From assembly GCA_934178475.1 (NCBI GenBank), contig CAKPQH010000007.1, positions 14,617 to 78,616 of the forward strand: DNA of 64,000 bases. Reading direction: 5' to 3'. Below are positions 23,799 through 31,681 of this stretch, piece after piece. A program made the position numbers and the translations under genes. Under the pieces are notes generated by a model, which was not told the DNA's origin, did no database searches, and saw nothing but the letters and a program-made list of their open reading frames with translations. Within the stretch, counting starts at the first letter, position 1, and each line of letters begins with the position of its first letter. This DNA is from an uncultured Clostridia bacterium. Its GTDB lineage: Bacteria; Bacillota; Clostridia; TANB77; CAG-508.

Positions 23799-23827
23799 TT
23801 GAAAAAAACAATATAAATATGTATAAT
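23799..23827 (+). promoter_or_regulatory. Promoter of the 23867 gene
   Basis: TTGAAA at 23799-23804, 17-bp spacer, TATAAT at 23822-23827. Confidence 0.8.
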
Positions 23828-23866
23828 AGGTTTGAATGAAAATAAGTAAATATTTGGAGGCTGTTT

Positions 23867-24562
23867 ATGAAATTAAAATGGGTAGTATTAGTTGTATTAA
23901 TAATTATTTTGTGTTTGATGAGTTCTAGTATTGTATATGCATATATTCAGATAATTCAATACAATACAATGGAAATACAAAATGTGAATGATGAAAGTAA
24001 TATATATGTATTATTAAGAGACATAGTTTTTTCTGAAATACAGGAAGATTATAAAGAGAACGAAAGAAATTTTGTAGAAACAATAGATAAAAAATCTATA
24101 TTTATTCAACAAAAATATGATAAATTACCAAAAGAATTAGAAAATACTAATCAAATTGTAGAAGTTGATGGAAAAGATTATATTAAGATTAAAGTAATAA
24201 AAGATGTCAAAATTGCTTGGGTATCATCAATGGTTTTAGTTGCAAAAATAGTTAATGATGAAATTGAGGTGATTGATACAAGTAATATAGATGCAATTGG
24301 TTATAATGACAGTCTTCCAAAAGATTATGGCGGTAATAGAATTAATAGAAAAGCGATGATATATGATGCATCAAAAAATGAACTTAAAGATATAACAGAA
24401 ATAAAGGTTAAAGAGGAAAAAGAAAAAATTGAGAGTATTAAAAAAAGAGAAAAATATGAAAGCAAAATAGCTATTGTTAATCTTATAATTATTGCAGGAA
24501 TATTTATTTACATAATATGCAGCAAAAAAGTAAAAATAATAATTAGTAAAAAATCAAAATAA
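23867..24562 (+). CDS. Membrane protein of unknown function with two membrane anchors
   Basis: 231 residues. N-terminal hydrophobic segment (about 4-27) that could be a signal anchor, a soluble region of about 160 residues, and a second membrane segment (about 203-220) followed by a basic tail. No motif recognised. ATG with TGGAGG upstream, own promoter and a terminator at 24583-24629; monocistronic. Confidence 0.65.
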   Translation: MKLKWVVLVVLIIILCLMSSSIVYAYIQIIQYNTMEIQNVNDESNIYVLLRDIVFSEIQEDYKENERNFVETIDKKSIFIQQKYDKLPKELENTNQIVEVDGKDYIKIKVIKDVKIAWVSSMVLVAKIVNDEIEVIDTSNIDAIGYNDSLPKDYGGNRINRKAMIYDASKNELKDITEIKVKEEKEKIESIKKREKYESKIAIVNLIIIAGIFIYIICSKKVKIIISKKSK

Positions 24563-24582
24563 AATAATATAAATAAGTTCTA

Positions 24583-24629
24583 AAAAGTTCTAAAATTTTA
24601 AGAAAATCAACTTAAATTTTAGAACTTTT
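24583..24629 (+). terminator. Terminator after the 23867 gene
   Basis: AAAAGTTCTAAAATTTTAAG pairs with CTTAAATTTTAGAACTTTT (one bulged base) around an AAAATCAA loop. Confidence 0.8.
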
Positions 24630-24687
24630 AACATTTTAGTCTTCAAAAACATAAAATATATCAAAAAAAGTAAAAGGGAGGCAAAAA

Positions 24688-25938
24688 ATGTCAAGTTACA
24701 TAATAGAAGGTGGTAAAAAATTAGAAGGAGAGACGTATGTATCTGGATCTAAGAATGCATCTCTTCCAATAATTGCAGCGAGTATTTTAAATAAAGGAAT
24801 TACTAAACTATATAATGTACCGAATATTCATGATGTTCAAATGATGATAGAAATTTTAAAAGAATTAGGATGCAAAGTTAAAAAATTAAACAATAAGGTG
24901 ATTATAGACTCATCAAATGTAAATAAATATGAAATTCCAGAAAATTTAATGAGGGAGATGAGATCATCTGTAATATTGGTTGGAAGTTTAATAGGTAAAT
25001 ACCATAAAGCAGTTTTTTCATATCCTGGAGGATGTGATATAGGTAGTAGACCAATAGATTTACATCTTAAAGCATTTGAAAAGTTAGGTATTGAGAAATG
25101 TGAAGAATATGGAAAAATAATATGTAATACAGAAAAGATTTTGGGAACAGAAATTAATCTTGATTTTCCAAGCGTTGGAGCAACAGAAAATATAATTTTA
25201 TCGTCTGTATTGGGAGATGGAGAAACTAAAATAATCAATGCTGCTATGGAACCAGAAATTGTTGATTTACAAGAAATGCTTTGTAGAATGGGAGCAAAAG
25301 TAAGTGGAGCAGGAACTAATGTAGTTACAATAACAGGTGTTAAAACATTAAAAAAGGAAGTTAGCTATAATATAATGTCAGATAGAATTGAAGCAGGAAC
25401 TATTCTATGTGCAGTTGCAATTACAGGTGGAAGTGTTAAATTAAACAAAGTAAATCCAGAACATATAACTCCAATAGTAGAAAAGCTAATTGAAATGGGA
25501 TGTGATATAAAGATTGAAAAGAATACAATAATAATGAATTCGCCAAAAAAACTTAAAGCAACATCAATAAGAACAATGCCATATCCAGGATTTCCAACAG
25601 ATATGCAATCAATTATTGTAGCTCCTTTATGTATAGCATCTGGTACATCAATAGTTACAGAAAATATTTTTGAAAATCGATTTAAGTATACACAAGAATT
25701 AGAGAGAATGGGAGCTAAAATTAATATAGAAGGAAGGACAGCTATTATAAAAGGAGTACGAAAATTATATGGAGCTACAGTAAAAGCAAATGATTTAAGA
25801 GGAGGAGCTAGTTTGGTTTTAGCTGGATTAGTTGCAAAAAGAAAAACTGAAGTAGAAGATATAAAATATGTACTTAGAGGATATGAATGTTTAGATTCAA
25901 AACTTAATATGTTAGGAGCGAAAATATATAGAAAATAG
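24688..25938 (+). CDS. murA: UDP-N-acetylglucosamine 1-carboxyvinyltransferase
   Basis: 416 residues. First committed step of peptidoglycan synthesis: transfers enolpyruvate from PEP to UDP-GlcNAc. Visible: SGSKNASLPIIAA near the N-terminus (catalytic Lys), PGGCDIGSRP at about 113-122 with the PEP-binding cysteine that fosfomycin alkylates, and TMPYPGFPTDMQ at about 296-307. GGGAGG ribosome site. It stands just upstream of spoIIGA-sigE but has its own terminator. Confidence 0.96.
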   Translation: MSSYIIEGGKKLEGETYVSGSKNASLPIIAASILNKGITKLYNVPNIHDVQMMIEILKELGCKVKKLNNKVIIDSSNVNKYEIPENLMREMRSSVILVGSLIGKYHKAVFSYPGGCDIGSRPIDLHLKAFEKLGIEKCEEYGKIICNTEKILGTEINLDFPSVGATENIILSSVLGDGETKIINAAMEPEIVDLQEMLCRMGAKVSGAGTNVVTITGVKTLKKEVSYNIMSDRIEAGTILCAVAITGGSVKLNKVNPEHITPIVEKLIEMGCDIKIEKNTIIMNSPKKLKATSIRTMPYPGFPTDMQSIIVAPLCIASGTSIVTENIFENRFKYTQELERMGAKINIEGRTAIIKGVRKLYGATVKANDLRGGASLVLAGLVAKRKTEVEDIKYVLRGYECLDSKLNMLGAKIYRK

Positions 25939-25939
25939 A

Positions 25940-25968
25940 AAGCTTGCACTTAAAGTGTAAGCTTTTGT
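25940..25968 (+). terminator. Terminator after murA
   Basis: AAGCTTGCACT (25940-25950) pairs with AGTGTAAGCTT (25954-25964, one G-U), then TT. The T-run is short and overlaps a Spo0A-box-like TTGTCGAT at 25965-25972. Confidence 0.75.
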
Positions 25969-26030
25969 CGATTATTTCTTTTTTTCTACAATAAGAAAAG
26001 ACAAACTTTTTGGATTTTATATAGTACAAT
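25965..26030 (+). promoter_or_regulatory. Candidate Spo0A-type promoter of spoIIGA-sigE
   Basis: TTGTCGAT at 25965 is a 7/8 match to the 0A box TTGTCGAA, and TACAAT at 26025-26030 is a plausible -10 box. No -35 box is found at 17 bp, as in Bacillus spoIIG, whose -35 is displaced and depends on Spo0A. Suggestive only. Confidence 0.35.
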
Positions 26031-26045
26031 AGCAAAGGTGAGAAG

Positions 26046-26927
26046 ATGACAATATATATAGATATAATTTTATTAGAAAATTTAGTATTAAATTATATTA
26101 TATTAATTGCAACAGCTATTGTATTAAAACTTAAACTAAAACAATATAGAATTTTTGTGGCAAGTTTAATAGGAGCAATATATGTAGTTATTTATTATGT
26201 TATTAATTTAAGGTGGTTTGTTTTTGCTAGTATGAAAATTGTGTTGTCAGTTGTAATAATTTATATTGCATTTAACGCGAATAATTTTAAAAATTTAGCA
26301 AAGCAAATAATAATTTTTTATTTGATATCATTTGTTTTTGCAGGAGCGTCTTTAGCTGTAATATATATGGTCAATACGCATAATGTAAGTATACAAAATG
26401 GAACAATTATAGGTACATATACTTTAAGAACAGTGTTAATAGGGATTATTTTATCATTTGTAATAATTGTAATTTCATTAAAATTTTTAAAGAGAAAAAG
26501 GAGCATTTTTTGCAAAATAAAAATATTTCTAAATGGTAAAGAAATAGATACAACTGCAATGATTGATACAGGAAATTTATTAAAAGAACCAATTACAAAT
26601 ATACCGGTTGTAGTTGTTGAAAGCACATTATTATACAATACAATACCAAAGCAAATTTTAAATAATATTGAGGAAATTTTATGTGGCAATTTTAAAAATG
26701 TACCAGAAGAAATAGAAAATGAATACATATCAAAATTAAAAGTTATTCCATTTACATCATTAGGTAAACAAAATGGTATGTTGTTGGGAATAAGAGCAAA
26801 AAAAATAGAGATGACTATAGAAGAAGATACAAAAATTGTTAATAAAGTAATTGTTGGAATATATGATAAATCTTTAACTAAAAGAGGAGAATATAGGGCT
26901 TTAGTTGGAAATGATTTAATAGATTAA
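26046..26927 (+). CDS. spoIIGA: Sigma-E processing peptidase SpoIIGA
   Basis: 293 residues. The N-terminal half has five hydrophobic segments (residues 1-155) that anchor it in the spore septum; the C-terminal half is an aspartic-protease-like domain with the DTGN motif (AMIDTGNLLKEP, about 177-188). It cleaves the pro-sequence from sigma-E when activated from the forespore by SpoIIR. sigE follows after 22 nt, the classical spoIIG operon order. AAAGGTGAG ribosome site. Confidence 0.93.
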   Translation: MTIYIDIILLENLVLNYIILIATAIVLKLKLKQYRIFVASLIGAIYVVIYYVINLRWFVFASMKIVLSVVIIYIAFNANNFKNLAKQIIIFYLISFVFAGASLAVIYMVNTHNVSIQNGTIIGTYTLRTVLIGIILSFVIIVISLKFLKRKRSIFCKIKIFLNGKEIDTTAMIDTGNLLKEPITNIPVVVVESTLLYNTIPKQILNNIEEILCGNFKNVPEEIENEYISKLKVIPFTSLGKQNGMLLGIRAKKIEMTIEEDTKIVNKVIVGIYDKSLTKRGEYRALVGNDLID

Positions 26928-26949
26928 AGCTAAAAGAAAGGAAGTCAAC

Positions 26950-27684
26950 ATGAATATATTAGATGTTTTAAAAGAAAATATAAATACTTTGTATGTAAAA
27001 TATATAAAAAATGAGGAAATAATAGTTGAACCTATTTTTTATATAGCAGGAAGTCAAACTTTACCACCTCCACTTTCAGAAGAAGAGGAAGTATTTTATA
27101 TAAATAAATTATCAGAAGAGAATAACTTAGAGGCAAGGCAAGTACTTGTTGAAAGAAATTTGAGATTAGTTGTGTATATTGCTAAGAAATTTGAAAATAC
27201 TGGAATTAATATAGAGGATTTAATCTCAATAGGAACTATAGGATTAACCAAAGGTGTGAATACATTTAATGCAGATAAAAAGATAAAGCTTGCAACATAT
27301 GCCTCAAGATGTATAGAAAATGAAATTTTAATGTATTTAAGAAGAACAAATAAAACTAAAGGAGAAGTATCAATAGATGAACCACTTAATAAAGACGTAG
27401 ATGGAAATGAATTGTTGCTTTCAGATATTTTAGGAACTGATCCAGATATAACATCAAGAGATATTGAAGATGAAGTAGACAAAAAACTTTTAAGAGCATC
27501 CATTGGTAAATTAAATGATAGAGAAAGAGATATAATGGAGATGAGGTTTGGGTTTAAAACAGGAGATGAAAAAACACAAAAGGAAGTTGCAGATGAACTT
27601 GGAATATCTCAAAGTTATATTTCAAGATTGGAAAAGAAAATTATAAAGAAAATGAAGAAAGATATAATGAGTAAAACAGGGTAA
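26950..27684 (+). CDS. sigE: RNA polymerase sporulation sigma factor E precursor
   Basis: 244 residues. A 30-residue N-terminal pro-sequence is followed by PPPLSEEEE, region 2 (RNLRLVVYIAKKFENTGINIEDLISIGTIGL, core and -10 binding) and region 4 (QKEVADELGISQSYISRLEKKI, the -35 helix-turn-helix). It is the first mother-cell-specific sigma factor. It follows its processing enzyme spoIIGA. sigG, which usually comes next, is absent; a terminator follows. Confidence 0.95.
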   Translation: MNILDVLKENINTLYVKYIKNEEIIVEPIFYIAGSQTLPPPLSEEEEVFYINKLSEENNLEARQVLVERNLRLVVYIAKKFENTGINIEDLISIGTIGLTKGVNTFNADKKIKLATYASRCIENEILMYLRRTNKTKGEVSIDEPLNKDVDGNELLLSDILGTDPDITSRDIEDEVDKKLLRASIGKLNDRERDIMEMRFGFKTGDEKTQKEVADELGISQSYISRLEKKIIKKMKKDIMSKTG

Positions 27685-27709
27685 ATAAAAAATATAGATA
27701 TAAATGTAT

Positions 27710-27733
27710 GATAGCTGAAAAGCTATCTTTTTT
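27710..27733 (+). terminator. Terminator after sigE
   Basis: GATAGCT, GAAA tetraloop, AGCTATC, then T6. Confidence 0.92.
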
Positions 27734-27801
27734 GTATAATAAAAATTTTTTCTAATATTAGTATAAGTAGTAAAATAATTAGAAAATGAAAGGTGCAATT
27801 A

Positions 27802-27830
27802 TTGACAAAAAGCTATTTTCAAAGTAAAAT
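27802..27830 (+). promoter_or_regulatory. Promoter of queA-rarA-rimO
   Basis: TTGACA at 27802-27807, 17-bp spacer, TAAAAT at 27825-27830. Confidence 0.75.
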
Positions 27831-27865
27831 AGAATAATGATAAAATAAAAAAGAAGGAATAAAAA

Positions 27866-28891
27866 ATGAAGTTAGAAGAATTTGATTATTATTTGCCAGA
27901 AGAATTGATAGCACAAGTGCCAATAAAAAAAAGAGATGAATCAAGATTACTTGTGTTAAATAAAGAAAAAAAAACAATAGAACATAAGGTATTTAAAGAT
28001 ATAATAGAATATTTAAAACCAGGAGATTGTTTGGTAAGAAACAATACAAAAGTTATACCTGCTAGACTATATGGGAAAAAAGAAACAGGAGCAAATGTTG
28101 AGTTCGTACTTTTAAATCAAATAGAAGGAGATATATGGGAGTCAATTGTTAGACCTGGAAATAAGTTAAAACCAGGAACTAAAGTAATATTTGGTGATGG
28201 AATGTTAGAAGCTGAAATACTAGATATTATGGAAGGCGGAACAAGAAAAGTAAAATTTAAATATGATGGGATTTTTAACGAGATATTAGACAAAATTGGT
28301 TTAATGCCACTTCCACCATATATACATGAAAGCTTAAAAGATAAAGATAGATATCAAACAGTATATGCGAAATATCAAGGGTCAGCTGCAGCGCCTACAG
28401 CAGGATTACATTTTACAGATGAACTTTTAAAAGAGATTGAGAAAAAAGGAATAAAAGTAGCTAATGTAACTCTTCATGTTGGAATTGGTACATTTAGACC
28501 AGTAAAAGAAGAAAATATCGAGGAACATAAAATGCATACAGAACATTTTTATATAAAAGAAGAAGATGCACAAAAAATAAATGAGACGAAAAAAGCAGGA
28601 GGAAGAATAATTGCGGTTGGTACAACTTCTTGTAGAGTATTAGAGACAATTGCAGATGAAAAAACAGGATTTGTCAAAGCAAAAGAATCAGATACAGGAA
28701 TATATATATATCCTGGATATAAATTTAAGTGTATAGATGGATTAATAACAAATTTTCATTTACCAAAATCAACATTATTGATGTTAGTATCAGCATTAGC
28801 AGGAAGAGAATTTATACTACAAGCATATAATGAAGCAGTAAAAGAAAAATATAGATTTTTCAGTTTTGGAGATGCAATGTTTATAAGTTAA
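27866..28891 (+). CDS. queA: S-adenosylmethionine:tRNA ribosyltransferase-isomerase
   Basis: 341 residues. It moves the ribosyl part of SAM onto preQ1 at tRNA position 34, making epoxyqueuosine. Family motifs: FDYYLPEELIAQVP, AAPTAGLHFT, LHVGIGTFRPV, and GTTSCRVLE. Its usual partner tgt is 21 kb away in this window rather than adjacent. rarA follows after 13 nt. Confidence 0.96.
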   Translation: MKLEEFDYYLPEELIAQVPIKKRDESRLLVLNKEKKTIEHKVFKDIIEYLKPGDCLVRNNTKVIPARLYGKKETGANVEFVLLNQIEGDIWESIVRPGNKLKPGTKVIFGDGMLEAEILDIMEGGTRKVKFKYDGIFNEILDKIGLMPLPPYIHESLKDKDRYQTVYAKYQGSAAAPTAGLHFTDELLKEIEKKGIKVANVTLHVGIGTFRPVKEENIEEHKMHTEHFYIKEEDAQKINETKKAGGRIIAVGTTSCRVLETIADEKTGFVKAKESDTGIYIYPGYKFKCIDGLITNFHLPKSTLLMLVSALAGREFILQAYNEAVKEKYRFFSFGDAMFIS

Positions 28892-28904
28892 AAAGGAGCA
28901 AAAT

Positions 28905-30146
28905 ATGAATTTAAATGAACCTTTAGCGTATAGAGTAAGACCTAAGACATTAGAAGAGTATGTTGGACAAGAACATGTTTTAGGTAAAGATAAAATTTTA
29001 TATAGAACAATAAAAGCAGATAGATTATCAAGTTTAATATTGTTTGGACCTCCAGGTTGTGGAAAGACATCACTTGCTCAAGTTATAAGTGAAACCACTA
29101 AATATAAATTTTATAAATTAAATGCTGTAACTGCTGGAGTATCAGACATCAAATCTGTAATTGAAGAAACAAAGAATTTTATGATAAATCCAATAGGTAA
29201 ATCAATTTTGTTTATAGATGAAATTCATAGATTTAATAAGCTTCAACAAGATGCACTTTTACCATTTGTTGAAAATGGTACAGTAATTTTAATTGGAGCT
29301 ACAACAGAAAATCCATATTTTACAGTAAATAAGGCGTTGATTTCTCGTTCGATGGTAGTACAGTTAAAACCTCTTACAGAAAAAGATATTTATAAAGTTT
29401 TAAAAATGGCGATTGAAAAAAAAGATGGACTTGCAGAGTATAATTTAAATATTAAAGATGAAACATTAAATAAATTAGCTTTAATATCAAATGGAGATGT
29501 AAGGACAGCATTGAATGCATTAGAGATTGCAGTATTAACTACTCAAATGGATTCTAATGGAATAATAAATATAACTGATGATGTTATTAAAAATTGTATT
29601 CAAGAAAAGAAAGCAATTTTCGATAAAGATGGAGAAGCTCATTATGATAATATAAGTGCTTTTATAAAATCAATGAGAGGATCAGATCCAGATGCAGTAA
29701 CTTTATATTTAGCAAGAATGTTAGAAGGTGGAGAAGATCCAATGTTTATAGCAAGAAGAATTGTTATAGCTGCATCAGAAGATGTGGGAATGGCAAATCC
29801 TATGGCTTTAGTTGTGGCAAATAATGCTATGCAAGCTGTACATATGGTTGGAATGCCAGAAGCAAGGATAGTACTTTCAGAAGCTGCAATATATGTTGCA
29901 ACATCTAAAAAATCAAATGCTTCATATCTAGCTATAAATAAAGCAATAGAAGATGTGAAAAATAAGGATACAGGAGAAGTTCCAATGCATTTAAGAAATG
30001 CTCCTGTCGAAAATATGGAAGCTTTAGGATATTCATGTGGATACAAGTATCCTCACGATTTTCCAGGACATTTTGTAGAACAACAATATATGACAGATAA
30101 AATGTTAGGAAAAAAATATTATATAAAAGATGAAAATATAGAATAG
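28905..30146 (+). CDS. rarA: Replication-associated recombination protein RarA (MgsA)
   Basis: 413 residues, AAA+ ATPase of the clamp-loader clade. GPPGCGKTS (Walker A, about 48-56), DEIHRFNK (Walker B, about 106-113), GATTENPYFTVN (sensor 1) and a C-terminal tetramerisation part ending GHFVEQQYM. It acts at stalled replication forks. It is the middle gene of the queA-rarA-rimO run, with 8 nt before rimO. Confidence 0.94.
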   Translation: MNLNEPLAYRVRPKTLEEYVGQEHVLGKDKILYRTIKADRLSSLILFGPPGCGKTSLAQVISETTKYKFYKLNAVTAGVSDIKSVIEETKNFMINPIGKSILFIDEIHRFNKLQQDALLPFVENGTVILIGATTENPYFTVNKALISRSMVVQLKPLTEKDIYKVLKMAIEKKDGLAEYNLNIKDETLNKLALISNGDVRTALNALEIAVLTTQMDSNGIINITDDVIKNCIQEKKAIFDKDGEAHYDNISAFIKSMRGSDPDAVTLYLARMLEGGEDPMFIARRIVIAASEDVGMANPMALVVANNAMQAVHMVGMPEARIVLSEAAIYVATSKKSNASYLAINKAIEDVKNKDTGEVPMHLRNAPVENMEALGYSCGYKYPHDFPGHFVEQQYMTDKMLGKKYYIKDENIE

Positions 30147-30154
30147 GAGAAGTA

Positions 30155-31504
30155 ATGAACGTAGGATTTATATCACTTGGTTGTAGTAAAAATTTAATTG
30201 ATACAGAAGTTGCAATTGGAAAATTTAAAAATCACGAATATAAAATTGTAAATAATCCAAAAGAAGCGGATATCATAGTAATTAATACATGTGGATTTAT
30301 TGAATCTGCAAAAGAAGAAGCTATAAATACGATTTTAGAAATGGCGGAATACAAAAATGCAAGATGTAAATACTTAGTTGCAATGGGATGCTTAGTACAA
30401 AGATATTATAATGATTTGGTAAAAGCTCTTCCTGAAGTGGATTTATTTTTGAAATTAGAAGATTATGATAATATGTGGAATAAAATTGAAGACCTTGTTG
30501 AAAATAAGAAAAGTAATCTTAATGAAAATAGTAAGGATAACAAAAAAATAAAACAAATTCCAATGTTTAAAGAAGATGAATATTTGGAAAGAACAGTGTC
30601 TACAGGTAATAATTATGCTTATTTAAAAATAGGAGAAGGATGTAGCAATATGTGCACATATTGTGCAATACCATATATAAGAGGTTTATTTATTAGTAGA
30701 CCGTTTGAAGACATAATTGAAGAAGCTAAAGAATTAGCAAGAAAAGGAATAAAAGAATTAATAATTATTGCACAAGATACTACAAAATATGGTGTGGATT
30801 TATATGGAAAATCAAGACTTGCAGAATTATTAAAAGAAATATGCAAAATAGATGGTATAAAATGGGTAAGATTTTTATATGCTTATCCAGAAGGAATAAC
30901 AGATGATTTGATTAATGTTGTAAAGAATGAAGAAAAGATATGTAAATATTTTGATATTCCAATTCAACACATATCAGATGAAGTATTAAAAAGGATGAAC
31001 AGAAAAACTTCTAAAGAACATATAATAAAATTGATAGAAAAAATAAAAAAAGAAATACCAGGTGTTATATTGAGAACAAGCTTAATAGTAGGATTCCCAG
31101 GAGAAACTCAAAAAGACTTTGATGAATTATATGATTTTGTACAACAAACTAAGTTTGATAAGTTAGGGGTTTTTGAATATTCGAAAGAAGAAGGAACTCC
31201 AGCTTATAATATGGAAAATCAAATACATCATATGACTAAAAAATCAAGATATAACAAAATAATGAAGCTACAACAAGAGATTTCAAAAGAAAGTTTAAAA
31301 AGAAGAATTGGAAGTAAAATGGAAGTTCTAATTGAAAATATATCATTTGATGGTAAATATTTAGTTGGAAGAACTAGATGTGATGTACCTGATATAGATG
31401 GTGTTATATACATAAGAAAAACAAAAAATAATGAAAAAAATATTAATGAGTTTATAGAGGCAGAAATTGTTGATGTTAAAGAATATGATTTAATAGGAAA
31501 ATAA
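30155..31504 (+). CDS. rimO: Ribosomal protein S12 methylthiotransferase
   Basis: 449 residues. N-terminal UPF0004 domain (SLGCSKNLIDTE, INTCGFIESAKEE, and GCLVQRY, giving the three Cys of the auxiliary cluster), radical SAM core with CSNMCTYC, and a C-terminal TRAM domain (about 385-449). RimO adds a methylthio group to an Asp of S12. The SLGCSKN start separates it from MiaB and MtaB. Last gene of its operon. Confidence 0.95.
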   Translation: MNVGFISLGCSKNLIDTEVAIGKFKNHEYKIVNNPKEADIIVINTCGFIESAKEEAINTILEMAEYKNARCKYLVAMGCLVQRYYNDLVKALPEVDLFLKLEDYDNMWNKIEDLVENKKSNLNENSKDNKKIKQIPMFKEDEYLERTVSTGNNYAYLKIGEGCSNMCTYCAIPYIRGLFISRPFEDIIEEAKELARKGIKELIIIAQDTTKYGVDLYGKSRLAELLKEICKIDGIKWVRFLYAYPEGITDDLINVVKNEEKICKYFDIPIQHISDEVLKRMNRKTSKEHIIKLIEKIKKEIPGVILRTSLIVGFPGETQKDFDELYDFVQQTKFDKLGVFEYSKEEGTPAYNMENQIHHMTKKSRYNKIMKLQQEISKESLKRRIGSKMEVLIENISFDGKYLVGRTRCDVPDIDGVIYIRKTKNNEKNINEFIEAEIVDVKEYDLIGK

Positions 31505-31509
31505 AAATT

Positions 31510-31548
31510 AATCTTAACTTTAGTAAAATAAAGTTGAGATTTTTTTTA
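31510..31548 (+). terminator. Terminator after rimO
   Basis: AATCTTAACTTTA (31510-31522) pairs with TAAAGTTGAGATT (31529-31541, one G-U) and runs into T8. Confidence 0.88.
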
Positions 31549-31563
31549 TTTTGTAAAAGAATT

Positions 31564-31602
31564 GTTACAACAAGATTACAAGAATATTAAGTTTGTATTA
31601 CA
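31564..31602. promoter_or_regulatory. OmpR/WalR-type hexamer array upstream of surface-protein genes
   Basis: GTTACA-N5-ATTACA-N16-ATTACA, starting at 31564, 31575 and 31597, that is one and two further helical turns. On the minus strand the first pair is TGTAAT-N5-TGTAAC, a full WalR/YycF consensus match. The same layout, including the N16 and a shared TATTAAGTTT in it, recurs at 37479. Confidence 0.6.
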
Positions 31603-31681
31603 TTTGTTTGGATTTATTGAAAAAGAAATATAAGTTAAATATAATATAATTATATAAATATGTAATATTATGGAGATTTTA

